DNA of 64,000 nucleotides from Achromobacter sp. ASV32. GTDB taxonomy: Bacteria; Pseudomonadota; Gammaproteobacteria; Burkholderiales; Burkholderiaceae_B. The stretch lies in contig NZ_JAELTJ010000009.1 of assembly GCF_016428805.1 (NCBI RefSeq), positions 1-64,000 on the forward strand, written 5' to 3'. The translations under genes and the position numbers were made by a program. Under the pieces are notes generated by a model, which made no database searches, had not been told where the DNA came from, and saw only the letters and a list, made by a program, of their open reading frames with translations. Positions 29,928-38,487 of the stretch are shown one piece after another. How positions within the stretch are numbered: position 1 is the stretch's first letter; the number at the start of each line of letters is the position of its first letter.

Positions 29928-32879
29928 GTGCAGCGCCATTCAGTATCTCTTGCCATTCTCTCCGCATCAATCCTTGCGACCTCACCCTGTACCGTGTTTG
30001 CCAGTGGCGCTGTTCCACAAGAGCAGAACACCCACTCGTCCATTTCCATCACGGCAGACGGCATTACTTCCACCCTCCAGGACGTCCAGGTCGAAACCAC
30101 CGGGATTGACGAGCCCGGCCTGCATGCGCTGAATGGCGGCACCGTTTCCTCCACCGACAGCCAGATAGTCACGCACGGGGACCTGGCGCCCGGCGTGCTG
30201 GCCGACAGCAACGGCGCCATTGATATCGTCCGCTCATCGGTCCAGGCCTACGGCGACCACGCCGTAGGCCTGTCCGCGTCCGGCGCCGACAGCGCGATCC
30301 GCAGCCAGTCGTCCCAGATCACGACGCACGGCACGCTCTCCGCGGCCATCAGCGCACGCGATGGCGCAACGATCGAATTGAACGACTCAGACGTGACAAC
30401 GCTGCACTCGCACGGCGCGGCGGCGATCGAGGCAGACGCCTCGACCTTCGTATCCCGTGGCACGAACGTGGTTGCCGACGAAGGTCAAGGCATCTTCGCA
30501 ACGAACGGCGCGAATGTCTCTTTCACCGGTGGCAGCGTCACGGCACAAAAAGACGCCGTAGTACTGGGTGCCCCCTTTGGCCAACCCGTTTTCGCCACCT
30601 TCCGCGACACCGAACTGCAATCGTCGCAAGGCAGCGGACTCATCATGGACAATACGCCTGGCTCCCAGGCCACGCTGGAGCGCGTGTTCATCAAGGACGC
30701 GGGCGCCTATGCCATAGGCCTGGTGGCAAAAGGCGCGGGCACCGTCGTCAGGCTGCTGGATTCCATGGTCCATACGTCCCAACAGAACAGCGCAGGCGTC
30801 GCTGTCGCCGGCGGCATATTCGACATGCAAGGCGGCTCCATTCAAACCAAAGGCGATAACTCACATGCGCTGCATGTCGCGGGCAATCTGAGCGATATCG
30901 ACTTCGCCCGCGTGTCGGTAATGGGCGCCTCGATCAAGACAAGCGGCCGAGCCAGCGAAGGGCTTGCCACGACCTGGGCGAAAGACGTCGTCATCGAAGC
31001 AAGCACGATCACGACTCATGGCGAGCTGTCCCATGGCATTCATGATTACAACCTCGACGGCCTGCGTTCCATCAGGAATTCCACGATCGACACCTATGGC
31101 GACGCCGCGCACGGAGCGCTGCTCCAGGGTTACACCAATGCGCGCTTCGACGGCGTGAACATCCATACACACGGCGCAGCCTCCGACGGCATATGGGTCG
31201 GCAGCGGTACCGTCAGCATTGGCGGCGGCAGCCATATCCAGACCGATGACGGCGCGGCCATCAGAGCCTACGGCACCGTCGTCACACAGGCTCAGCCCCT
31301 TGATCTGCGCCTGAGCGACACGACCATCGCCGCCCGATCAAACGGCAACACCGGCATATTGCTGCACGCCAAGCCCATCCAGCCGAGGGTTCCGATCGGC
31401 TCCGTAAACCTGACGGCCGAACGGAGTGTCCTGGACGGCGACATCGTCGCAGAAGACGGTTTGATTCGCATCGCCTTGCGCGACCACTCCCGCCTGAGCG
31501 GCACACTGCAAAATGGCGGCACGCTCGTCGACACACTGACCATCGACGCGAGCAGTACCTGGCAGATGCGACAAAACTCGACACTGCGGCAGCTGGACAC
31601 AAACGGAACCATTTCGTTCGCAACGTCCGACTCGGAATTCAAGACCCTGGACGTCACGGGAGACCTCAAAGGCGCCGGCCGCTTCGAGATGCGCACCGAC
31701 GTCGGCGCCGGAAAGGGCGATTTGCTGCGCATCGCCGGCACGGTCGAGGGCACCCATAGCGTGGACGTCACCAACAATGGAGCCGAACCGACAGCACAAA
31801 CCGGGGCGCTCGAGATCGTTCAGACCGAAGGTGGCGATGGCCACTTCATCCTGGCCAATCGCGGCCAGGTCGCCGAAATCGGCACCTATCGCTACGGGCT
31901 CGCCACCAGCGATACCGTCGGCGGTCGCAACAGTGACTGGAGCCTCGTCAACACGGGAGAACTCACCACCACCGCCAATGCCGCGGTCAATGCATCCGCG
32001 GCCAGCACGACACAAGCCATCTGGTATGCCGAAGAGGCCACACTGGTCAAACGCCTGGGCGAACTTCGCCTGGGCCAAGACAACGGCGGCATATGGGCTC
32101 GCGGCTTTGGCGAACACCAGCACCTCGACAACCAAGGCGGCCGGGCCTTCAAGCAAACCCTGACAGGCTTTCAGGCGGGCTCCGACAAGGCCTTGCCGGT
32201 CACCGGGGGCCGCTGGTACATCGGCGGCATGGCCGGCTACAGCAATGCCGACCGCCGCTTCCCCGGCGACGGCAAGGGCAGCGCCAACAGCTATCACCTG
32301 GGCGGCTATGCCTCCTGGCTCTCCGACAACGGTTGGTATGTCGATGCCGTACTGAAGGCCAATCGAATTCCGCAGAAGTTCAAGGTCACGACTACCGACG
32401 GCAAGTCGGTAAAGGCCAAGTCCGCGCAAAACGCAGTCGGCATATCGGTGGAAGCCGGACGTCAAATACCGCTGGCGCAAGGCTGGTTTGTCGAGCCCCA
32501 GGTGTCCATCGCAACCGTTCACGTGAACGCAGACAAATATCGAACCGACAACGGCCTTCAGGTCGAGGCTGGGGCTGGCAATTCCTTGCAGCTGCGCACC
32601 AGCATGCTGGCAGGCCGACGTATCGAGCTGACCAACGGAAACGTCATTCAGCCCTACGCCAAAGTCGGATGGGTACAGGAATTTGACGGCAAGAGCACCG
32701 TACGCACCAACGGCGTTGCCACGCGCACGGATCTGTCGGGCGGCCGCAAGGAACTCGCGCTGGGCGTCGCGGCAGCCGTCGGCAAGGGACATCGGCTGTA
32801 TGCCGACTACGGTTATGCCGGCGGCTCAAAAGCGGGCAAGCCGTGGTCCTTGAATGCGGGTTACCGGTACGCTTGGTGA
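29928..32879 (+). CDS. Autotransporter (type Va) with long beta-helix passenger
   Basis: Of two candidate starts, GTG at 29928 with CGGAG five bases upstream is preferred; it gives 983 residues beginning with a signal peptide (VSLAILSASILATSPCTVFA). The passenger (about 25-480) is a run of turns such as GTVSSTDSQIVTHGDLAPG, SQITTHGTLSAAISARDG and STIDTYGDAAHGALLQG, i.e. about 35 residues per T-H/Y-G unit. A pertactin-like segment and linker follow, then a C-terminal barrel of about 280 residues ending in Trp (NAGYRYAW). It would be an exported surface factor. Function of the passenger is unknown. It is separated by the IS remnant from the first autotransporter and runs in the opposite direction. 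Confidence 0.88.
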   Translation: MQRHSVSLAILSASILATSPCTVFASGAVPQEQNTHSSISITADGITSTLQDVQVETTGIDEPGLHALNGGTVSSTDSQIVTHGDLAPGVLADSNGAIDIVRSSVQAYGDHAVGLSASGADSAIRSQSSQITTHGTLSAAISARDGATIELNDSDVTTLHSHGAAAIEADASTFVSRGTNVVADEGQGIFATNGANVSFTGGSVTAQKDAVVLGAPFGQPVFATFRDTELQSSQGSGLIMDNTPGSQATLERVFIKDAGAYAIGLVAKGAGTVVRLLDSMVHTSQQNSAGVAVAGGIFDMQGGSIQTKGDNSHALHVAGNLSDIDFARVSVMGASIKTSGRASEGLATTWAKDVVIEASTITTHGELSHGIHDYNLDGLRSIRNSTIDTYGDAAHGALLQGYTNARFDGVNIHTHGAASDGIWVGSGTVSIGGGSHIQTDDGAAIRAYGTVVTQAQPLDLRLSDTTIAARSNGNTGILLHAKPIQPRVPIGSVNLTAERSVLDGDIVAEDGLIRIALRDHSRLSGTLQNGGTLVDTLTIDASSTWQMRQNSTLRQLDTNGTISFATSDSEFKTLDVTGDLKGAGRFEMRTDVGAGKGDLLRIAGTVEGTHSVDVTNNGAEPTAQTGALEIVQTEGGDGHFILANRGQVAEIGTYRYGLATSDTVGGRNSDWSLVNTGELTTTANAAVNASAASTTQAIWYAEEATLVKRLGELRLGQDNGGIWARGFGEHQHLDNQGGRAFKQTLTGFQAGSDKALPVTGGRWYIGGMAGYSNADRRFPGDGKGSANSYHLGGYASWLSDNGWYVDAVLKANRIPQKFKVTTTDGKSVKAKSAQNAVGISVEAGRQIPLAQGWFVEPQVSIATVHVNADKYRTDNGLQVEAGAGNSLQLRTSMLAGRRIELTNGNVIQPYAKVGWVQEFDGKSTVRTNGVATRTDLSGGRKELALGVAAAVGKGHRLYADYGYAGGSKAGKPWSLNAGYRYAW

Positions 32880-32935
32880 AGTGAGCCGCCAACCGTAAAC
32901 CAGCAACACAAACCACCAGCCTCGGTTCCGCCCAA

Positions 32936-32966
32936 CGAAAAACGCCGCTAAGAAATTAGCGGCGTC
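32936..32966 (-). terminator. Terminator after tRNA-Lys(TTT)
   Basis: Minus strand: ACGCCGCTAA (32957-32966) pairs with TTAGCGGCGT (32942-32951) and is followed by TTTTTCG. It may also end the autotransporter transcript from the other side. Confidence 0.8.
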
Positions 32967-32992
32967 ATTTTCGGGTACTACAAGAATTGGGG

Positions 32993-33068
32993 TGGTGGGC
33001 TGAGCGAGACTCGAACTCGCGACCAACGGATTAAAAGTCCGCTGCTCTACCGACTGAGCTATCAGCCC
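32993..33068 (-). tRNA. tRNA-Lys(TTT)
   Basis: The 76-nt minus-strand sequence has GGGCTGA/TCAGCCC acceptor pairing, AGTCGGTAGA in the D arm, anticodon loop CTTTTAA (anticodon TTT), GTTCGAG in the T arm and encoded CCA. It is the second lysine tRNA of the window and has no element attached. Confidence 0.96.
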
Positions 33069-33082
33069 GACCGAAGCCAGAA

Positions 33083-33111
33083 ATTATGGCTTATTTTCAG
33101 AGCCTTGTCAA
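33083..33111 (-). promoter_or_regulatory. Sigma-70 promoter of tRNA-Lys(TTT)
   Basis: On the minus strand a perfect -35 TTGACA (33106-33111) and -10 CATAAT (33083-33088) are 17 bp apart; the -10 is about 15 bp from the tRNA 5' end. Confidence 0.85.
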
Positions 33112-33222
33112 AAAATAGAGGCACAGGCGAGTCTGCGCCGCAACAACGGCAGGGCTGCCGCCCCGGGCCGGTGCTCGCAGGCCACGACCGCCGGCGCCGC
33201 GCGGCATTTCCTGCGGCCAATG

Positions 33223-33246
33223 AAAAACGGCCGCTTGCGCGGCCGT
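33223..33246 (-). terminator. Terminator of the metNIQ operon
   Basis: Minus strand: ACGGCCG and CGGCCGT (33240-33246, 33227-33233) pair across a 6-base loop, followed by TTTTT (complement of 33223-33227), 27 bp after the metQ stop. Confidence 0.85.
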
Positions 33247-33272
33247 CTGGCATGGTGGCGACTGCCGCTGGC

Positions 33273-34070
33273 TTACCAGGCAGCGACCACGGCGCCCTTG
33301 AACTTGGTCTCGATGAATTGCTTCACCGCCGGGCTGTGGTAGATGCTGACCAGCTTGGCGAACTCGGGGCGGTCCTTGTCCTTTTCACGCACGACCAGCA
33401 CGTTGGCGTACGGCGAATTGGGCGATTCCTGGGCGATGGCGTCCTTGGCCGGATTCAGGCCGGCTTCCAGCGCAAAGTTCGTGTTCACGGCCGACGCATC
33501 CGTGTCGTCCAGCGAACGCGGCAGTTGAGCGGCGTCCAGTTCGATGAAGCGCAGCTTCTTGGGATTCTCGATCACGTCGATCGGGGTCGCCTTCAGGCCG
33601 GCTTCCGGACGCAGCTTGATCAGCCCGTTGGCCTGCAGCAGCAGCAAAGCGCGGCCGCCGTTGGTCGGGTCGTTCGGCAGCGCGATGCGGGCGCCGTCCT
33701 TCAGCTCGGCCAGCGACTTGATCTTCTTGCTGTAGATGCCGATCGGGAAGATCACGGTCTTGGCGATGCTGACCAGCTTGTAGCCGCGATCGGCGTTGGC
33801 GTTGTCCAGGTAGGGCTGGTGCTGGTAGCTGTTCACGTCCAGGTCACCCGAGGCCAGCGCGACGTTGGGCTGCACGTAGTCGGTGAACTCGATCACCTGG
33901 ATATTCAGGCCCTGCTTGGCGGCTTCCTGCTTGACCACATCGAAGATCTGGGCGTGCGGGCCGGCGGTCACGCCGACCTTCAGCGGCTTGTCCTGGGCCA
34001 GCGCGGGCTGGGCGAATACGGCGGCGCCCAGGGCGAACGCGGCCAGCGACTTCAAAACCTTGATGCTCAT
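33273..34070 (-). CDS. metQ: Methionine ABC transporter substrate-binding protein MetQ (NlpA family)
   Basis: The 265-residue protein has a Sec signal (LKSLAAFALGAAVFAQPALA) cleaved before QDKPL and the NlpA-family body: VGVTAGPHAQIFDVVK, VNSYQHQPYLD, and NDPTNGGRALLLLQANGLI. It binds methionine (often D- or L-) in the periplasm and hands it to MetI/MetN. Many MetQ proteins are lipoproteins; this one has no lipobox Cys and should be freely periplasmic. It is last in the operon metN-metI-metQ, 50 bp after metI, with a terminator behind it. Confidence 0.93.
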   Translation of the reverse strand: MSIKVLKSLAAFALGAAVFAQPALAQDKPLKVGVTAGPHAQIFDVVKQEAAKQGLNIQVIEFTDYVQPNVALASGDLDVNSYQHQPYLDNANADRGYKLVSIAKTVIFPIGIYSKKIKSLAELKDGARIALPNDPTNGGRALLLLQANGLIKLRPEAGLKATPIDVIENPKKLRFIELDAAQLPRSLDDTDASAVNTNFALEAGLNPAKDAIAQESPNSPYANVLVVREKDKDRPEFAKLVSIYHSPAVKQFIETKFKGAVVAAW

Positions 34071-34120
34071 GTTGCGAATATCCCGAATGTCGGAAGTAAG
34101 AGAAGAGTTGCCTGAAAGGA

Positions 34121-34774
34121 TCAGCGATGCGAAATGCGGCGCACGTAGCGGTCGCCCAGGCTCTGGATCAGTTGCACCAGCACGATCAGCACGATGACCA
34201 CGGCGGCCATCACGTCGGACTGGAAACGCTGGTAGCCGTAGCGGATCGCCAGGTCGCCCAGGCCGCCGCCGCCGATGGCGCCAGCCATGGCCGAATAACC
34301 GATCAGGCTGACCACGGTGACGATGGTGGCGGCGATCAGGCCGGGCAGCGCCTCGGGCAAGAGCACCTTCATGATGATCTGCATCGGCGATGCGCCCATG
34401 GCGCGCGCCGCGGTGATCAGGCCCGGATCGACTTCGCGCATCGCGTTCTCGGCGATACGGGCCATGAACGGAATCGCAGCCACCGACAAGGGCACGATGG
34501 CGGCAGTGGTGCCGATGGACGTCTGGGCCACCAGGCGCGTGAACGGAATGATCGCGACCATCAGGATCACGAACGGCACTGAACGCGTGGCGTTGATGAC
34601 CGCGCCCAGCGCGTGGTTCACCGGCTGGTTCTCCAGCATGTTGCCGCGCGCGGTCACGGTCAGGATCACGCCCAGCGGAATGCCGACCAGCACCGCGATG
34701 GCGCTGGCCACACCCACCATCAGCAGGGTGTCAAGCAGCGACGTAATAAGCAGGTCGATCAGTTGCGGGCTCAT
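34121..34774 (-). CDS. metI: Methionine ABC transporter permease MetI
   Basis: From the ATG at 34774 the protein has 217 residues and five membrane helices, beginning SPQLIDLLITSLLDTLLMVGVASAI. The EAA-loop ENAMREVDPGLITAARAMGASPMQI contacts the MetN ATPase, and LIGYSAMAGAIGGGGLGDLAIRYGYQRF is the family's C-terminal block. Together with MetN it imports methionine across the inner membrane. A GTG at 34801 would extend it by nine residues; the ATG fits the family start. Its start overlaps the end of metN by 44 bp, so translation is coupled. Confidence 0.95.
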   Translation of the reverse strand: MSPQLIDLLITSLLDTLLMVGVASAIAVLVGIPLGVILTVTARGNMLENQPVNHALGAVINATRSVPFVILMVAIIPFTRLVAQTSIGTTAAIVPLSVAAIPFMARIAENAMREVDPGLITAARAMGASPMQIIMKVLLPEALPGLIAATIVTVVSLIGYSAMAGAIGGGGLGDLAIRYGYQRFQSDVMAAVVIVLIVLVQLIQSLGDRYVRRISHR

Positions 34775-35819
34775 GAGCGATTTCTTCAACGGTAATGTCA
34801 CGGGCGGTCAGGGCGGCAATCGCGTCCTTGACCGCGGCGGGGGTGCCTTGCGCCAGCACGAACATCGTGCCCACGGCCACGCCCTGGATGTCTTCGACGC
34901 GGGCCTGTACCAGGCCGACGTCCAGCGCGTATTGCGTCGACAGGTCGGACAGGAACGAGCCCGAGGCGTCGGTGCCGGTCAGCGCCAGGCGCAGCAGGCG
35001 CACGGCGTGGCCCGGCTTGGCAGCGGCCAGCGTCTCGATGCGCTGCTTGACCGCGGCCAGTGTGGCGTCAGTCAGGTCCGAGGCGGTCGCGGCAGACACC
35101 ATGGCGCGAGTCACTTCGTGGCGCGGCTGCGCAAACACTTCGCGCGTACTGCCCATTTCAACGACTTCGCCTTGCGACAGCACGGCCACGCGGTCGCAGA
35201 CCTCGCGCACCACTTCCATCTGGTGCGTGATCATCACGACGGTCACGCCGGTCTTGCGGTTGATGTCGCGCAGCAGCGCCAGGATGTTGTGGGTGGTTTC
35301 GGGGTCCAGCGCGGACGTGGCTTCATCGCTGAGCAGCACGTCCGGGTTGTTGGCCAGCGCGCGCGCAATGCCTACCCGTTGCTTCTGGCCGCCGCTGATC
35401 TGGCTGGGATAGCGGTCGCGCAGGTGCTCCAGGCCCACCAGGGCCAGCAGACGTTCGACGCGCGCCGGAATCTCGCTCTTGGGCACACCGGCAATTTCCA
35501 GCGGCAGGGCCACGTTGCCGTACACCGTGCGACGCGACAGCAGGTTGAAGCCCTGGAACACCATGCCGATGCGGCGGCGCTGGGCGCGCAACTGCGCTTC
35601 ATTCAGGCCGGTCAGTTGCTGGCCGCCGATGGCAATGGAGCCTTCGTTGGGGCGTTCGAGCAGGTTGATGCACTGGACCAGCGTGCTTTTACCGGCCCCG
35701 CTGGGGCCGATGATGCCGAAGACCTCGCCCTGCTGGATATGCAGGTTGATGCCCCGCAGCGCCTGGAACTGGCCATGCGGCGTGGCGTAGGTCTTGGATA
35801 GGTTCTCGATCTGAATCAT
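34731..35819 (-). CDS. metN: Methionine ABC transporter ATP-binding protein MetN
   Basis: The 362-residue protein has Walker A GPSGAGKST (about 39-47), a Q-loop, the signature SGGQKQRVGIARAL (about 141-154), Walker B DVLLSDEATSALDP and the switch His in VVMITHQME. The C-terminal 90 residues are the NIL regulatory domain (LRLALTGTDASGSFLSDLSTQY), which binds methionine and inhibits transport. It energises the importer. It is the first gene of metNIQ. No SAM riboswitch is visible upstream; an inverted repeat 21 bp before the start may be a repressor site. Confidence 0.96.
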   Translation of the reverse strand: MIQIENLSKTYATPHGQFQALRGINLHIQQGEVFGIIGPSGAGKSTLVQCINLLERPNEGSIAIGGQQLTGLNEAQLRAQRRRIGMVFQGFNLLSRRTVYGNVALPLEIAGVPKSEIPARVERLLALVGLEHLRDRYPSQISGGQKQRVGIARALANNPDVLLSDEATSALDPETTHNILALLRDINRKTGVTVVMITHQMEVVREVCDRVAVLSQGEVVEMGSTREVFAQPRHEVTRAMVSAATASDLTDATLAAVKQRIETLAAAKPGHAVRLLRLALTGTDASGSFLSDLSTQYALDVGLVQARVEDIQGVAVGTMFVLAQGTPAAVKDAIAALTARDITVEEIAHEPATDRPAYYVAA

Positions 35820-35839
35820 GGCAAGCGATTTTGTATCTT

Positions 35840-35856
35840 TTCTCTTCTAAAGAGAA
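35840..35856. promoter_or_regulatory. Inverted repeat before metN
   Basis: TTCTCTT (35840-35846) and AAGAGAA (35850-35856) are perfect 7-bp arms with a 3-base spacer, 21 bp before the metN ATG. It may be an operator; it does not match the MetJ box. Confidence 0.4.
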
Positions 35857-35920
35857 CGACCGTTTTTTCCATTTTTAATAACTAGCAGTAATATAGAATT
35901 CATCCGTACAAAGACGTAAA

Positions 35921-35959
35921 GGGCAGTCGGGAAGGAAAGCCTTCCTGACTGCCCTTTTT
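35921..35959. terminator. Hairpin terminator after the GH31 gene
   Basis: GGGCAGTC and GGAAGG (35921-35935) pair with CCTTCC and GACTGCCC (35940-35954); T5 follows on the plus strand, TTT on the minus strand. It separates the GH31 gene from metN, which reads the same way. Confidence 0.7.
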
Positions 35960-35991
35960 CGCCCGTGGCCGCCGAAGCGGCCACGTCGGGA

Positions 35992-38217
35992 TCAGCGAGC
36001 GCGCGAGATGCGGACTTCCGCCCCGCGGCGCTTGACCTCCAAGCCCTCGGACGGCGAAATGCGCAAGCCTTCCAGCCCCTTGATGTAGCTGGAGCCTTGC
36101 ATCTGCATGACGCGGATCTTGTTGCGCATGACCACCGGGTTATGCACCGGCATGCCGAACATCCAGACTTCGTCCAGGATGCGCGCCGAGTTGAACTCGC
36201 CCGTGTGCTGCGCGGCCGGCCCCAGGCACAGCATGTGCCCTTCGCGGCCGAATACCGGGAACTGGCCCAGTTCGCAATCGATGGTCCAGGTGGTGCCGCC
36301 TTCGTAGCGGTGCCCGGTGTTCAGGTCCCACCAGGCGTCACCCTTGGGCAGGTACACACGCACCTGCTTGCCCGGCTCGGTGACCGGCGCCACCAGCAGG
36401 GCCGGGCCCAGCAGGTATTGCAGGTCCCATTCGTGGGCATGCGGATCATTCGGGAACGACAGCGCCATGGAGCGCTGCACCGGCAGGCCGGTGCGGGCGG
36501 CATCCTCGATGGCGCCCAGCACATACGGCACCAGGCGATAGCGCCATTGCATCCACGTCTTGACGTGGGCCAGGGTCTCGTCGTCAAAGTCCCAGGGCAT
36601 CAGACCGGCGACGCCCTGGAAGGAGAAATTGGCCGAGAACACACCCGCGGCCAGCCAGCGCAGATACAGCTCGGACGTCATGCCGGCCGTGCCGCGCGCG
36701 CCGCAGCCGATGCCGTGCACCTGCACGGGCAGACCCGAAGCGCCGATGGACAGGGCCGTGCGCAGCGTGTGGCGCAGCCCTTCCCAGGTGTTGTCGACCT
36801 GCGGACCCACCTGCCACGGCAAGCGCTGCGCGGCCGGGAACAGGTCGGTACTGGGTACGACGCCTTCGGGCGGCACCTTCAGGCCGGCGACGGCGTCGAA
36901 CAGCGCGCGGCGCACCAGCAGCGGATACATGCTGCGCAGCGCCGGGCCGGTTTCACCGTTGCGGGCATTGACGCCGTCGGGAATCGCGATCTGGGCGTCG
37001 CAGGCAGGCGCGTCCAGGCCGTCTTCGATCAGTTGGCGATGACGCTCGACCCACTGGTTGTAGATGTCGCGATAGGTCAGGTCCAGCAGGCCGTAGGGCT
37101 GGCCCGAGGTGGCGGCGTTGCCGTCGAACACCTGCGCCGAACCGTCGTCTTTGGCCAGCAGCCAGCCACGGTCTTCGAGTTCCTCGAACAGCGGGCTGGT
37201 CTTGATCACGCCCGGAAAACCCGAGGCGGCGACGTGCACGTTGTGCTTGTGGAACAGTGCCAGCATCTGCTTGGCGTCGGGGAAGCGCTGGGCGTCCCAT
37301 TCGAAGACGGCCTTGTCGGACTGGAAGCCCCAGGCCGCCGGCTGCGCCAGCGTCACAGCGTCGACCGGGATCTGGTTTTCGCGCATGCGCGCCACCAGTG
37401 CCACGGTCTGCGTCGGCATTTCGCCGCTGGCCTGCTGCAGCCATGCGCCCATCGCCCACAGCACCGGCTGGCCGGCGCGGCCGGTCAATGCGGTGTATTG
37501 GTTCAGGATTTCAGCGGGCTCGCCGGCAAAGAGGAAGACGTCCAGCACCGCGTCATCGACGTTGACGACGTAGGCCGAACCGGCCGGCGCCACGCCCACC
37601 GAGTGCTCGACCCGGCGCATCGTGTTGACGTACACGCCCCAGCCGCGCGGGCTCCATGCCAGGGGCAAGGCGCGATGCTCGGGATCGTCGGACACGACGG
37701 ATTCGTCGCGGCGGTTGAGGTCGCCCGGGGTTTCGCCCAGACCGTAGACACGTTCGTCCGGCAGCAGGGTGAAGCCCGCCGTCCAGACTGCGTCGTCGGC
37801 CTGGTCCAGCGCGTTATGCCCGAATGCGGGCGTATGCGCGGAAACCTCGGACTCGAACACCCGCGCCTCATTGCGGTACAACGCAATCCGCACGGGGTTG
37901 GATTGGATCTCCAGGGCAACGTCGCCCTGGGTGATGCGCCAACCGTCCCCGCCTTCGCGGGGCGCGACGGCGGCCTCGCCCACGGCCTCTTGGCGCGCGA
38001 GCAGCATCTCGGCCACGGCGCGCGCACGCGCACCGGGCTTGTCATCGGTAAGGTGGTTCGCCTCGCCGCAGCGCAGGCGAAAAACACCAGGCGCATGCGC
38101 CTCGACTACCAGGTGCAACCCATCGCCCGCGTCGAAATCGATGCGACTGGGGCGGGACGTCAGCAGCTCGATGGTGTCGAGCTGGGTAGTATGGGCAAAG
38201 TCGAACTTGGGCGGCAC
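35992..38217 (-). CDS. Glycoside hydrolase family 31 homologue with altered catalytic residues
   Basis: The 741-residue protein follows the GH31 (alpha-xylosidase/alpha-glucosidase) layout: N-terminal beta-sandwich with GLGETPGDLNRR (about 155-166), a TIM barrel from about 240 to 580, and C-terminal beta domains (LLVAPVTEPGKQVRVYLPKGDAWWDLNTG). The barrel nucleophile position keeps Asp in PACDAQIAIPDG, but the family's K-x-D-x-G-E surround is lost. The acid/base Asp of W-x-GD is Gln in QVGPQVDNTWEGLR, and the later H-D-I-G is H-G-I-G. Activity is therefore doubtful or changed. The GTG start has a GGGGGA ribosome site. It is monocistronic. Confidence 0.82.
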   Translation of the reverse strand: MPPKFDFAHTTQLDTIELLTSRPSRIDFDAGDGLHLVVEAHAPGVFRLRCGEANHLTDDKPGARARAVAEMLLARQEAVGEAAVAPREGGDGWRITQGDVALEIQSNPVRIALYRNEARVFESEVSAHTPAFGHNALDQADDAVWTAGFTLLPDERVYGLGETPGDLNRRDESVVSDDPEHRALPLAWSPRGWGVYVNTMRRVEHSVGVAPAGSAYVVNVDDAVLDVFLFAGEPAEILNQYTALTGRAGQPVLWAMGAWLQQASGEMPTQTVALVARMRENQIPVDAVTLAQPAAWGFQSDKAVFEWDAQRFPDAKQMLALFHKHNVHVAASGFPGVIKTSPLFEELEDRGWLLAKDDGSAQVFDGNAATSGQPYGLLDLTYRDIYNQWVERHRQLIEDGLDAPACDAQIAIPDGVNARNGETGPALRSMYPLLVRRALFDAVAGLKVPPEGVVPSTDLFPAAQRLPWQVGPQVDNTWEGLRHTLRTALSIGASGLPVQVHGIGCGARGTAGMTSELYLRWLAAGVFSANFSFQGVAGLMPWDFDDETLAHVKTWMQWRYRLVPYVLGAIEDAARTGLPVQRSMALSFPNDPHAHEWDLQYLLGPALLVAPVTEPGKQVRVYLPKGDAWWDLNTGHRYEGGTTWTIDCELGQFPVFGREGHMLCLGPAAQHTGEFNSARILDEVWMFGMPVHNPVVMRNKIRVMQMQGSSYIKGLEGLRISPSEGLEVKRRGAEVRISRAR

Positions 38218-38487
38218 AGAGCATCCCCCGGCTTAAGCCAAAAACCATCAAAAGACGCTATTTTGACGGATTTGAGCTTTGAAATAAACTCGGTCCCTCT
38301 TTTGGACGGCGATATCATCCAAAAAAGGGGTCACAAAGCCCCCCGTCAACGCCTTCCCGGCCTATCGCCGGTGCGCCGCCGGAACGCCAAGTCTGCGCCC
38401 AAAGCGGGCTATTTGGCGCCAAATCCTGGCATTTCCTGCAATTCTACGCCACCCCACGCCGCCATCTCCGGCCGCCTGAAGTTTTTT

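Noticed and set aside
32993-33068. tRNA-Lys(TTT) as a second integration site
   Set aside because: No duplicated 3' fragment is seen nearby, and the tRNA is followed by an ordinary terminator. The neighbouring autotransporter is not bounded by repeats.
35820-35960. SAM or other riboswitch upstream of metN
   Set aside because: The gap is short and AT-rich with one small inverted repeat and a terminator; the conserved core of known SAM riboswitches is not visible.
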